Source of the DNA: Dimorphilus gyrociliatus
Taxonomy: Eukaryota > Annelida > Polychaeta > Dinophilidae
Length of the DNA stretch: 64,000 nucleotides
Assembly (NCBI GenBank): GCA_904063045.1
Contig: CAJFCJ010000021.1
Coordinates: 744,001 to 808,000, forward strand
Direction of reading: 5' to 3'
Under the pieces are notes generated by a model. It searched no databases. It was not told the DNA's origin and saw only the letters and a program-made list of their open reading frames with translations. Numbering within the stretch: position 1 is the first letter of the stretch; the number at the start of each line of letters is the position of its first letter. Shown piece after piece: positions 36,647 through 48,291 of the stretch. A program made the translations under genes and the position numbers.

Positions 36647-37633
36647 ATGAATTATACAAACTCTACAACGACAAATTTATCATCGAATGGTAAAGAAACA
36701 TACTTCTCTTTACCCGCGCCCAGGTTGTTCTCGTATGTAATTCTACCTGTGGCTATCCTGTTTGGAATACCTCTAAATATCCTCTCGTTCCTGGTTATGG
36801 TTAGAACAAACCTGCGAAAGATTACTCTCTTCCGATATCTTACTTCTGTGACAACTGCAGACTTTTTCGTGATTGTCAGTTGTATTTTAAGAGGAATGGT
36901 TTTCGTTGACATTGAAAACGTTTCGTTAAAAATGTTCAATGTCATTTATTGTAGATTATTTTCATTTTTCTACGTTACCTTTGTACAAGTATCATCGCTT
37001 AGTCTTGTGGCGGTAACTTTTGATCGTTATTTGTGTATTGTATATCCAACAAAAGCGAAAATATGGTCAACTATAAACATCTGTAACAAAGTGATTATAT
37101 CTATAGTTGTATATTCAATTGGAGCTGATGTCTTTATTCTCGTTGTTCAAGATAATAGCGTTAGATTATCTCCGGTAAGACTTGAATGTCTACCTCAGAA
37201 TCCCGGTGGAAAATTCTTATATAAATATCATTTAGCACTATCATCAATAGTTTATTCATTTTTACCATCACTTGTACTAATAACCTTGAATGTATTGATA
37301 GTAAGAAACCTTAAAATATATAGAGATAGTTTTAAAACACCTAGACAAACCGGTAAATATGAAGGAATATTTAAAAGTGTTACTAGACGATTAACAATTT
37401 TAAATTTAATTATTTCAACTAGTTTTATTGTGCTTACTTTACCTTTAACATCGTTCAATATCTATGCTCGTTCATTCTCTAAAGATTACTATTCAAACAA
37501 ACAAGAAAAGTATCTTTTTGAAGGTTTCTTTATGCTTAATGTAATTAATCACATTATTAACTTTTTCCTTTATTCATTCTGTGGGAAAATGTTTAGGAGA
37601 GAGTTACTTTATCTTTTGTCGTGTAGTAAGTAG
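36647..37633 (+). CDS. Class A G-protein-coupled receptor, paralogue 2
   Basis: Intronless receptor of 328 residues from the ATG at 36647, with N-terminal sequons (NYTNSTTTNLS). It is clearly paralogous to the receptor at 34148-35164. The second extracellular loop is almost identical (VVQDNSVRLSP, then LECLPQN), and TM3 ends in DRYLCIVYPTKAK. TM7 reads NFFLYSFCGKMF instead of NPxxY, and the TM2 aspartate is present (TTADFFVIV). The tail after TM7 is very short and ends in a cysteine-containing LLSCSK, a possible palmitoylation site. A peptide or orphan receptor is likely; the ligand is unknown. Confidence 0.85.
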   Translation: MNYTNSTTTNLSSNGKETYFSLPAPRLFSYVILPVAILFGIPLNILSFLVMVRTNLRKITLFRYLTSVTTADFFVIVSCILRGMVFVDIENVSLKMFNVIYCRLFSFFYVTFVQVSSLSLVAVTFDRYLCIVYPTKAKIWSTINICNKVIISIVVYSIGADVFILVVQDNSVRLSPVRLECLPQNPGGKFLYKYHLALSSIVYSFLPSLVLITLNVLIVRNLKIYRDSFKTPRQTGKYEGIFKSVTRRLTILNLIISTSFIVLTLPLTSFNIYARSFSKDYYSNKQEKYLFEGFFMLNVINHIINFFLYSFCGKMFRRELLYLLSCSK

Positions 37634-38357
37634 CTGTATTCCATTTTGTCTCGTCTTTGTGCGAAACTATACGAGGAATAAAGAAACTAATTAAAACGAT
37701 ACTAGTAATATTTACCTAATAATTACATAGTTAGTTTGTTTTGACCTTTGTAGCCAAATCCTTAGGTGTCTATACTTGAAATGTCGATGGAAACCTTGAA
37801 TAATAAACCTTATTTACCGATAATATCTCTCTCTCTCTTTCTCTTCATCCATCCATCTATCTTTTCTATTAGTTTACTTTTCGGGGATAGTTCCAACCTA
37901 TTTATATATAATAAAGTCAAACTGTACTTTGATCTAGCTCCTCTGAAAAATCGAATGATATGATTGCAAAGCAATAAGCCACTAAACAAGATAAGTAATT
38001 AAATTTTACTAGTTAAAGAGAAACACCTAAGGTATTTATTAATTAAAAGACTTCTTTACATTTATAAAATGGACAAATATGCTGAAAATAAGTAAACAAC
38101 ATAGATAGAACATACCAATCGGCATAGTCAACTACAATATAGACAGAGAGATGAACTGATATTTTGTAAAATATAGTTGATGGAAGCAATTAAAAAAGAC
38201 ATTGAGACTGATGAAAAATGAGCATTGCGCAATTGAAAATAAATGAATAAATGAACAAATTAATATTGCTAGCCTGTGTATTTTCATAATTGTTTCCATT
38301 AAATAGGATCTTACGCACTACATTTAAACGGTTACTTGTTTTTAATATATTCCTTCT
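37634..38357. other. Intergenic, centre of the mirrored cluster
   Basis: A convergent region between plus- and minus-strand GPCR genes. No gene is recognised. Confidence 0.45.
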
Positions 38358-39437
38358 TTAAGTCACAATTGTATCGTTAGTTATAGTCCCCTTTTGCAGA
38401 CTTGGACACTCTCCCCCTCCCCCTCCTCCTTCCCTTCCTTCTCCTTCTCCTCTTCGTTTTCTTATCGAAGGGCAATTAGAAAATAGACGAAACATTTCAT
38501 TTCTAAACGTTTTACCACACAAACAGTAGAATAAAAAATTTAAAGTATGATTTAAACTATTGAATGATGTTAATAATTCTAAAAGTAGTTTATTCACCTT
38601 TGAAGCGTAAAAGTTTGGATCAAATAGCCTTACGTATATACTTGTTATGCAAACGGGAAATGTTAAAATTATAAAGCTTGTCGACACTAAAAGTATCAAT
38701 AAAGTTGACTTTTTTGCTATTTTCTTTATCTTTTTATCTCTGATGCTATTTTCTATTTTAGCTACATCTTTACTATGACATTTAATCTTATATAACATTA
38801 ATATATTAAATATCGCCATTGTAATAGATGGTAAAAGAGAATACATAACGTTCTGAATTGTTAAATATGTTTGGTAGAAAAACTCTCTTGCCAATAGATT
38901 CTTTGGTAAACACTCAATCCTCGCTAACGATATTCTTTTAGCTTGTGTGTGAATGACTGGGGAGAATAAATCAATAATTATTACAGTACTAAAAATACAA
39001 ATAACTACTTTATTACAGATTGATAAAGTAGATAAGACTTTTACTTTTGTAGGAAAAGCAACGCATATAAAACGATCTATAGTTACGGCGACTAAACAAT
39101 ACGATGAAGTTTGAGAGAATGTAATAAGTACGTAGATTGATATTTTGCAATACAACCAAAGATAGACGTCAGTCGATACAACTTCACTAGCAAAGAATAA
39201 TCCTCCTCTGACTGCGTATGCAAATACAACCAATAGGTCTGATATAGAAACTCCAGCAATATATCTAAATAAACTTGATTTCCATAACGAGCTTCTTACT
39301 ATTGTAATGATTGAAATTACATTGAAAGGTATGCCAAAAACTACTGCAATTGGAAAAAAAAAAAAAGGGAACACTCTTGCTCCAAGCCATGAAATTAATC
39401 CTCCATCATCGTTCGTACTATTTGTCAAATTCATCAT
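38358..39437 (-). CDS. Class A G-protein-coupled receptor, paralogue 3
   Basis: Intronless minus-strand receptor of 359 residues starting at the ATG at 39437 (a second Met follows at once). It has the same layout as the two plus-strand paralogues: the N-terminal sequon NLTNSTN, a TM2 aspartate (SISDLLVVF), TM3 ending in DRFICVAFPTKVK (DRF instead of DRY), an ECL2 of similar length with RIECLPKN, and TM7 NFLFYCLCGKTF. TM1 is coded partly by a run of 13 A on the plus strand (about 39355-39367), a slippage-prone tract. The C-tail is low-complexity Gly/Glu (RGEGEGREGGGGGG), coded by a GGA/GAA microsatellite, and is unlike its paralogues. It is more diverged than the other two are from each other. 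Confidence 0.83.
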   Translation of the reverse strand: MMNLTNSTNDDGGLISWLGARVFPFFFFPIAVVFGIPFNVISIITIVRSSLWKSSLFRYIAGVSISDLLVVFAYAVRGGLFFASEVVSTDVYLWLYCKISIYVLITFSQTSSYCLVAVTIDRFICVAFPTKVKVLSTLSICNKVVICIFSTVIIIDLFSPVIHTQAKRISLARIECLPKNLLAREFFYQTYLTIQNVMYSLLPSITMAIFNILMLYKIKCHSKDVAKIENSIRDKKIKKIAKKSTLLILLVSTSFIILTFPVCITSIYVRLFDPNFYASKVNKLLLELLTSFNSLNHTLNFLFYCLCGKTFRNEMFRLFSNCPSIRKRRGEGEGREGGGGGGECPSLQKGTITNDTIVT

Positions 39438-40473
39438 TTTAAAACTATAATATACGCAAACTCTCCAGCTCCCTCTTCTGACTCCAACTTTTGTTTACGA
39501 ACTAATTTTCAAATACTACTCATTAAACTATCCAGTATCTCTTTAGAAATCGGTCCAAGTACAAATTACTCTTCCTCTCTCCCCTCTCTCTCTCTCCATT
39601 TCTATTATATATACAGTATGTATACTCTAATTTATTCATGCATCTATAATTTTTCTTCATAATGCCATTCCGGGAAAATTGACTTTTATCAAACTTGAAA
39701 ATTAACGCCGTCTTTAAATCGAAATAAGATTTACGGTTTTTTGTAATAAAAGACATGGAGAAAATAATCTAGAAGCAATTAAATCTAGGTAACTTCTTTC
39801 CTCATTACCATCAAAAGAACCATTGCATAAGAATTCATTTAAAAGATCTTCTGTACTGTTATCCATAAAAAAGAGAATTGTTATAGTTTTTCATTCAAAG
39901 TGTAAATGTTGTCTTGTAGTACATGCTTACTTTTGTTGAAGGATATACTAGGTAACACTAATTACACTGCTAATAACTGGTTTCATATACTTCATTCATA
40001 TACATAATTATAGTTTTTTTGGTAATGTATTAGTGTTATATATTCTCTTTTTCGTCAGAGTTAAAGTAGGAATGTTAAGTATTTTATCGTGTAATTTCTA
40101 ATTAGTACAACAATTAAAAAGTAGGTATCTCTTTTCCTAATTCTTCGTATCAGTTATTATACTGATTTGTAACTTTTCGACAAAGTTTTACCTTACTTCT
40201 AGATGTCGTTAGCTGTTTGATTAATTCTAATGCTATGAATAATAATTTTACATTACATTAGAGAAGCTTACTTTTTCCAATATTGAATTTATGAATAAAT
40301 TAGTTAGGTTACTATCCAAAGTATAAGGTAACGTCAATACTATTAAATAGATACGATATTTGATAGATCGTATAAATGAGCTACAAGTATTTTCAACATA
40401 TTGCTATATAATTGCTTATGAAAAGAAAACAGTATGATAAGAATATTCGCAGCGTAGTATATATTAGATTATA
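39438..40473. other. Intergenic
   Basis: No gene is recognised. A (TA)-rich stretch with TATACAGTATGTATAC lies at about 39608-39624. Confidence 0.45.
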
Positions 40474-40475
40474 TA

Positions 40476-41095
40476 CAGTAAATGTCTAAAATATCCGGAC
40501 ACCGTAAAGTTTGATAGGCCTTTATAAAAAAAGATTTTTTTTGCTTGTTGTTTAGCAATGAAATGTTGGGTGAAACTCGGATCTATATATAAATTTCTAT
40601 CAAATAGTATTTAGATAAGTTTTTACTTCATTTTTTTTTGTTTTTCTATTGTTTATTTTTTTAAGAGTTTTCTTCTTATTTGGCCATAAGTCATATTATT
40701 CCGGACAATGGTTTGGGGACCAAAAGTTGTATCATTTCTGAATTTGACAACCCTCTTTTTCAATGCACTTACTCTTCCCTGCAATCACCCTTTCCTTGTT
40801 TCTTTTAAGCCTCTTCATGATCCTACTCATTCCTGCTATATCTCTTTCTGTGAGACTCTTAGGACAACCTCTATTCTCTTGTCTGAGTGGCTTATATTTT
40901 AAAATATCGTTTACTGTAGATGGTGCCATTTCCTTAATTTTCTATAATTGTGGATTATTAGATTCCTAACCTCTTTACTCCATACCATAATTAAATAAAT
41001 GATATAAAAATTGTATAATGTAGGTAAAATGGATAATAAGTAACAAAATAATAAATTTAAAACTTATGGCGTCCGGATGTTTTAGACCTTTACTT
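40476..41095. mobile_element. Decayed Tc1/mariner-like DNA transposon, about 620 bp
   Basis: The two ends form imperfect terminal inverted repeats of about 38 bp. The left end starts cagtaaatgtctaaaatatc, and the complement of the right end starts aagtaaaggtctaaaacatc; both continue into ccggac. Both ends are flanked by TA (40474-40475 and 41096-41097), the target duplication expected for this superfamily. The interior keeps only a piece of transposase on the minus strand (40732-40929). The element is far shorter than an intact one (typically 1.2-1.7 kb), so it is internally deleted and non-autonomous. Confidence 0.85.
40732..40929 (-). pseudogene. Tc1/mariner transposase remnant (helix-turn-helix part)
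   Basis: An open frame of 65 residues inside the transposon. STVNDILKYK followed by GCPKSLTERDIAGM resembles the DNA-binding paired-like HTH region and the basic GRPKxLTERD linker of Tc1-family transposases. The catalytic DDE domain is absent and stop codons bracket the frame, so it is a dead fragment. Confidence 0.65.
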
Positions 41096-41097
41096 TA

Positions 41098-42297
41098 TCC
41101 TATATTGAACAGCTCTTGAACTAAATGGAATCGTTAGTAGACTAATTGAAAATGACAAACTTATACATTTATACAGTGCCTGTAGTTTATTTTTGAAATT
41201 TTCTTTTCAACTTGAACCTTTTTGTCTTGAAATATAAATATAGATTCTTTTAGTATCTCTTTTGCTAGATGTCGCTACTGGCGATGATTTACCGTTTATT
41301 GACATCTTTGAAAAGAAAACACTTGATAAGAGTTTAAAACATAAACAAAAGAAGTAATATTTTTTCCAAATTCTAGTTCAAAACACTGTTCAAATTTCAC
41401 ACAAATACGGGAAGTAAGCTATAGTAACTTTTATCAATTCAAATTCTTGTTTTTATTATTGCGTTTGTTTTGTATTGATTTTAATAGAATTGAATGAAGT
41501 ATAGTATATATATACAGTATATATTAAATTGAATTATACATGCTACTTTCGCTTTCGTCTTTTCGACGCAAATGAAACATTACACTCTTACCGTAATTGA
41601 ACGATGAAGTAAGCAACGAAAAGAGCTATTTTCAAACATATAGGCTGACTGCCGAATAGACTAGCATGTTAGATTGCTTATAAAGCTTATGATAAATGTT
41701 AGGCTGATAGAGTAATCATAGCGCTCTTTCCAGTCTGTGTGCAATTACTGAATATTCTAAACGCGATAATAGTTTGAACGCTTCTCCTCCTAAACAAGAT
41801 AAATAGCACTGATTTCAAATCATATATTAAATTCTTGAAGGAGATCATTTTGATTAGAAAGTAAGCCTATTCCAATTCTTCCTAAATGATATCATCATCA
41901 CAGATACATTGAACAATCATTGACCTTTGCTTGAATGATTATTATTATTAAAAAAATATAAGATATTATCAGTTTTTTTAAGTTAACCGTGTAAAATAGT
42001 CAATATGCTCTTTTAATTGTTAAAGGTGTGAATTGTATCCTTACGAAAACCTTATCTTGACAATTTATCTGTAATTCTTTCCGCCGCTTGTCTAAGACTA
42101 CTTCCGATTAATCAGGCCTATACTAATACAAGTTTTCAGCATATATACTGTAGATAATGGTTAATTATATATTTTGAATACTGAAATAAACAAATTATGA
42201 AATTAACAAATAAGAGAAAAATAGGTTCATATTGTTTTATAGAGAACGCGAATAAAAATAAATAGACAAACAAACAAATATTTAGCTGTTCAAAATT
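41098..42297. other. Intergenic
   Basis: No gene is recognised. It contains TACAGTA/TACTGTA motifs at 41513-41519 (inside TA repeats) and 42146-42152. The distal part is the 3' flank of the minus-strand sulfotransferase. Confidence 0.45.
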
Positions 42298-43717
42298 TTA
42301 TACTTGAAAGAAATCCGTATAAAACTTCATAGATTCTTGAATTTTCTCTTCAGATAGACCGTATTCTTTTAAATTATACTTTGATTTTCCGGTCTTTTTC
42401 TCATAATTATCTAAGTATACTTTCATCTTTTCTTTACTGCTGTTCGTCAAAGTCATATCTAAATCTTTATATAAATCTTCAACAACTTTCATTGGAGTTT
42501 TAATTAGATCTTTAAATTGTATATCAATAAATCTCTTGAATTCGTCAGTTTTAAATTGGTTACTCTTTCGCCAATTGACCAATTTTTTACCGTCCTCTGT
42601 CGCTCCTTTCAATACTCTTCTACCAAATCCAACTCTATCGTTATTGAAATGTCTACGACAGGATCTCGACATTACTCTAACAAGTTCGCAAGCAGATTTT
42701 ATCTGACCAACAGGATCTCTGTGTATCGTGATAAACTGAGCGTCGGGGAATGCTTTTATCAAAGATTCCAGATTAACTGGAGTGACGTGATGCATGGTAA
42801 GAAGTCTCCTTCTATCCATATCTATTTAATGGAACGGAGGGAAAGTTACTTTTAATATCAATGAATTTGAATGAAAAGTAGAATTACTTACTTGCATTCT
42901 TACAAATCATCTGTAGACGTAGTTTTAAGTTTTCGTCATAAAGATCGCTATTCTTCTTAGAGGGATTGCTGAAATACTTTGTAAATTCTCCTTCCATACC
43001 TTCGTGAATTAGGTTTGATACGATAAAATTGAAATCGGAATAAATATTAAATATTAAATCTTCGGGATTATGCGGATCGAGAGAATGGTATTTTTTAATG
43101 TCGTTCCAACCCATAAGCACTGATGATACATCTATTAATCGTTTATAAATATTTATTATTAATACCTTGTATTATTATATAAAAGCAAACTACGCAAAAT
43201 ATTTACCCCATTTGAATTTGCAATAGGCTATTCTTCTCTTATCTTCTTCCGCATTATCTCCTGGTGAAGGAGCGCAATCTTCAAGTTCCCACAGCTCGGG
43301 GCATTTCCAATTTTCGTCTTGATTCATCAAATGATGAAGAAATGTACTTCCTGTTCTTATAAGAGTCAAAATGAAGACTGGCCTCTTAATTGGTACTTGA
43401 CTGACTGTCGGATCCATTTTCAAGTATTTCTTTACTCTAACGTGCAATTCCATAAGTTGAGTAAGCCATACTCTAAGAAAGTATTGTCCAGAGAGAGGAA
43501 TAATATTATTTGCAGTAGAGTTTTCAATAAATACTAAACAATTGTTTCTAAGATAATCAGTTTGGAGAAATTCTGATTTGGCTTCCTTAGATAAAGAACT
43601 GCAAATTCCTTCAAAAGTTAATGGTGTCAATTTCAAGCCAAATTTCCCAACTAAATCTCCAATAAAATCAATAAAAACTTTCAAACAGAGTATAATAAAA
43701 CGAAATATGATATTCAT
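42298..43717 (-). CDS. Sulfotransferase (Sulfotransfer_3-like), paralogue 2
   Basis: Minus-strand gene with three exons: 43717-43207, 43131-42892 and 42821-42298, giving 424 residues. The first exon is exactly as long as that of paralogue 1 (511 bp) and ends at the same tryptophan-glycine. The PAPS loop is LIRTGSTFLHHL and the 3'-phosphate site is TIHRDPVGQIKSACEL. The segment CPELWELEDCAPSPG is conserved. The first 30 residues are hydrophobic with little charge. The intron that splits paralogue 1 after its FKF is missing here. The substrate and cellular site are unknown. Confidence 0.82.
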
Positions 43718-46150
43718 TTTCTTTTTCCTTTACTTTCCTTCTTCTTTCTCTCTTTTTCAACTTTCTTTCTAACTTTCTTTTCAGTTTGAACTAAGAGAAA
43801 CGATTGCCTTTTATTCTCTTGCCTCTTCTTTGACTTTTCTTTACTCTTCTAACTGTTTTTCGCACTTACATTCATATATATATAGGAAAATATTCTCAAA
43901 AAGTTTTCATTGGCTAATTAATAGAGGTCATGCCGTGCTCATAGTACTTTATCTATTTAATAGTTTTTCTTTATTATATCTTTAATTATCCTAAGAAGGC
44001 TAGGACGTTCTAATCTGTTAACCTCTTATATTAGTAGTACTGTGTAGCGGATGGATTAATAAATGAACACATATATACTGTATATATACAATATATTAAT
44101 ATTGTATAAAATGAATACTAACATGTACGTGTATATTCTGTATGTTATTTCCAAGTTTAGAAATTTAGTAGGTTCTTAATTTCATACATAAACTATGTAG
44201 TTTCATTTTTTACGATTCAATCTTCCTCTCACTCTGCCCCATCGCCTTTCCTCTCCCCCTCCTCCCTCCCTCCCTCCCTCCATATCTCTGTCTCTCCGTC
44301 TTTCTATGCCTAAAATATATATATTAAAAATTAACGCTTATTTTCATTTTCACGTATCTTAATCCTACGAAATTATTTACATAAATTTTGAAAGTTTTAT
44401 CAAACTTACAATCAATTATATCAAAATTTAAGTAAATAACTTACTGTAAGATGTCACTTTGAACCTTTAATTTTTATCAAAAATCTCTTAATTAAACTTA
44501 AAAGTACATATCAGAGGTGAACGAATGAATAATTTATGAAAATATATTTTTTTTAAAAAAAAACTTTTTTCTCTTTTCATTTAACTTTTCTTTCATTAGA
44601 AAAGGGTTAGATATTTATTCAATCGATATACCGAGTATAAGGAGGATACTATACGCACGGTGATTATTTTATTATTAGCATTATTAGGGAATTTTTCTAC
44701 ATTTTCTTGTAGGCTAATTAAATAGAAGTAACTAATTAGTAATTAATTAATTAATATGTTAATATGTTAATAACAACTTAAAGAAACAGATTTACAATTA
44801 TTTCGATCTTTTTTCACTTTTACTCATTTTACGTATTCGTAAACAAGGGAAAGATATACTTGTATATATTTACTAAGAGCGTCTCTTTTCCTTAAAACGC
44901 TTAATAATAAATTAATAATTAAAAGGATATAAAAGTATCACTTGCTGACTAGCTGTTACTGACCTCTTTCAATGTTAGAAAGAGTGTAAAGGTCAAAAAG
45001 AATAAAAGAAAAAAAATACTCTATTAGCATAATATTAAGCCTCATTTCTTGAAATGCTCTCAAAATCAATTGTTATGTTCTTTTATGGAAAATCAACAAT
45101 GTAATCTTCTCTTTGTGTTTCTACTAGTCAAAATAATAAAAACAATCTAAGTAATACATTGACTGAACGAAAAGCAAAATATCTCCAGCCTATATTTACA
45201 TTCATCTCAAGAGCGAAGAGCCAGACAGATTAGCTAAGGTAAAAGTTTTATGATTAGTGTTCCAGTCAGTTTTACGTTACATACTGTATATTACGATATC
45301 ATCATTATAAAACAATCTTCCGTCATATCTCTCATACTAAAAGAGATAGTCACAAGAAGCAATATCTAGACTACTGTCTCTCTTAGTACTAGATCTCTTC
45401 CTTTTCTATCCTAGTATGGGATATTTAAAGTGAATATATATTTTATGCTAATTATAAATTAGTACTCTATTAGAATCTTAAAAATTTCATTTGCATTTCC
45501 ATATTCTTCAATCTCCTCAAACTTAATGATTCATTGATATAATAAATAAATGTCTACATAATAATTCATTCATCCGTTTATAAATCTATTTATTTCACTT
45601 ACCTTGAGCATATGAAGTCTAGCCTTTAAAATTTTTGTTCAAAACCAAAAGAATGTTCCAAATAAGAAATAATCTTATCAGTAATAGGTTGTTGCGTTGA
45701 AAAGCATCTCCCTTAACAGTTAGTACCAAAATCAAAAATGATAAACCGTATCAAAACACAGTCTAGGCTTATATTTATATAATTATAAACAAAGAAATAT
45801 ATAAACAAACTAAATTCCATTGCAAGTTCACTGTTGTGTATTTTTTATCTTATTATAAAGTATCACAAAGCGCTAATCTCTTATCCCATAAAGAAATCCT
45901 CTTCAGATATTTTTCTATTTCTGAAACTCAACTTTCACTTATTAAATTCAACAGATTTTTCTGTTGAAATCAGAAATATCCTAATAAAAATTTGACGAGC
46001 CTCTTTTAGTGTTTTAAAAGGTAAACTTTTAAAACAATTCTATTAACAAGAATACCCGAGAGAATATGATAATTATACTGTACATAGAATACATAAATAA
46101 CCATATAATTCTAATAATTAAACAATTACATACAATACAAGAAACAATAT
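43718..46150. other. Intergenic
   Basis: No gene is recognised. It contains pyrimidine tracts, including (CTCC)n near 44259-44281, and ATTA repeats near 44737-44755. TACTGTA motifs occur at 44076-44082, 44452-44458, 45292-45298 and 46076-46082. Confidence 0.45.
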
Positions 46151-47548
46151 TTATAATTTAACATTGAAATAGTCTATATAATACTTTAGAGAATCTCTCA
46201 CATAATCTTCAGTTAATCCGTAATCGAACAATTTCGATACTTTAGTATTCTTTGTTGATTTTGTGTGATCGTTTAAAAAGTTCAGCATATTCACTTTTGC
46301 TTCTTGATCTAATGTCATATCCAGTTTTTTGTAAATGTACTCTACTGTACCGATTGGATCTTCAATTAAATCTTTAAATTGAACGTCGATAAACCTTTCG
46401 AAATCTTTGGCTTGCAATTTTGGATCTTCCCTCCATTTAATCATTCTTTTAGTATCTCTTAAAACGGCTTTGAACACTCTTCTTCCATAACCAACATTGT
46501 CGCTTGCAAAGATTCTTTTCGTCGACTGTGTATTTACTTTAATCAATTCGCAAGCCGATTTAATTTGATTCGCCGGATCTCTGTGCAAGGTAATTATTTG
46601 AGCATCTGGAAATGTTTCCAATAAGCTTTCCATATGAACTGGAAAAGTGTGTATCATCGTTAAAAGTCGTCTCCTTTCCATATCTGTTCAAGAGATTTTG
46701 TATTTTTATTAATTAAAATAGGATTCCTTTTTTTTAACGTACCAGAATTTCTGCAGATCATTTGGAGCCGAGTTTTCAGATTGCGATCGTAAATATTTTG
46801 AAGAGACTCCTTCGGATTACAAACGAAATCCATATAAACACCTTCGACGTATTCATGCATTAGTGCTGTTTGAACCATAGCGAAATCGGTATGGTATAAA
46901 ATTAATAAATCTTCAGGGTTTCTTGCATTAAATTTATGTACTTTATTAATATCGTTCCAACCCATTAGGACCGATGTTATATCTGTTTAAAATTAATAAC
47001 CGTTAGAATTTAGATACTTTCGTATTTTCACTCGTTTTCTTACCCCATTTTAGGGCGCTTTTCTTAATTCTTCTCTCGTCATCGAAGCCACCCGGTGGTG
47101 GGGCGCAATCTTCTAATTCCCATAATTCGGGACATCTCCACTTTTTATCTTGAGACATAAGATGATGAAGGTGAGTACTTCCCGTTCTCCATAGAGTAAC
47201 AAAAAACACTGGACGACGGAAAGGAACTCTATAAATTGAAGGATCCTCCTTAAGACATCTATTAATTCTTACTCTCATTTCTAAAAGATTCGTAGCCCAG
47301 ATTTTAAAAAAGAACTGAGCGCTTAAAGGAACACGATTTCCCGCCGTAAAATATTTTGTAAACATTTTTAAATTGTCTTGAACATAGACTGCCTTCATTA
47401 ATTCAGTTTTAGCGGGTTTAGAGAGACTTCTAACCAAACTATCATAGCTGAGAAGAGAAACTTTTAATCCGAATGCGTGGAAAATATCCCCAATTAAATC
47501 AACTATAAATTTTAGCGATAATATCAAAAATCTTAATAAGATGTTCAT
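46151..47548 (-). CDS. Sulfotransferase (Sulfotransfer_3-like), paralogue 3
   Basis: Minus-strand gene with exons 47548-47044, 46982-46743 and 46683-46151, giving 425 residues. It has the same exon plan as paralogue 2. The PAPS loop is LWRTGSTHLHHL and the 3'-phosphate site is TLHRDPANQIKSACEL, with Ala-Asn replacing the Val-Gly of the other copies. CPELWELEDCAPPPG is conserved, followed by MGWNDINKVHKFN at the start of exon 2. The N-terminus is hydrophobic. It lies about 2.4 kb upstream of paralogue 2 in the same orientation, consistent with tandem duplication. Confidence 0.82.
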
Positions 47549-48291
47549 GTTGACGGTCTGACTTTCTTAAGATGATTTGATTTCAGTTTTCTCTGTTTCC
47601 CTTTTATAGTGTCATTATCTTATCTGCATATTCGCACAATTACATTGTGATAAGCATAATTTGTATAGTTTTATCACTTATTTAACATTAAATTATGATG
47701 ATTTTAGTTGAAATGTTTAATTAATTTACCTATTGATTGAAAGATTTTTAAACTCTAATAAAAGATTTTCAATAAACGGTTAATTAAACCTTTGAAATTT
47801 AATGAAAAACTCAACATTTCCCAAGAAATCTTTAATAAAATTCACTAAATTAATTGCAATTAACAAAAATATCAGTCCTTTAATGATCTTTCATTAATTA
47901 ATAAACTATTAATTAACATGTTCAGATGCATTTTGGATAGAAAGTGTAAATGTCCTGCCGGTTGTACTTATCGTAGTACTCAGATACCGATTAAGTATGT
48001 AGATTCCTGAGAAAATAGTACACTGTCACCGCTGTTCAACTAAGTTTAAATCGTGATTAATGACTAGTTTTGTTAAGCATTTATTTAGCCTTAAATCCTG
48101 TCGCTAATAAACCTCTTTGAATTGTTTGTTTTGCTATTTAATAGGCGGAAATTAATATCAATATACAAAATATTTTATGGAGTATTTTACGTTGTCAATA
48201 AATATAACAATATGAATATTCATTTTTCTTTGTTTTCAATCAAGTTGAGACTTTAAGAATATTTCTTATTTCTCAACTTTCATTCCTCTAT
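47549..48291. other. Intergenic
   Basis: No gene is recognised. It includes the promoter side of sulfotransferase 3 and the 3' flank of CRCP. Confidence 0.45.

Noticed and set aside
40708-40902. MVWG-like plus-strand frame inside the transposon, recalling a Tc1 transposase motif
   Set aside because: It is on the strand opposite the HTH remnant and nothing after MVWG matches; likely coincidence.
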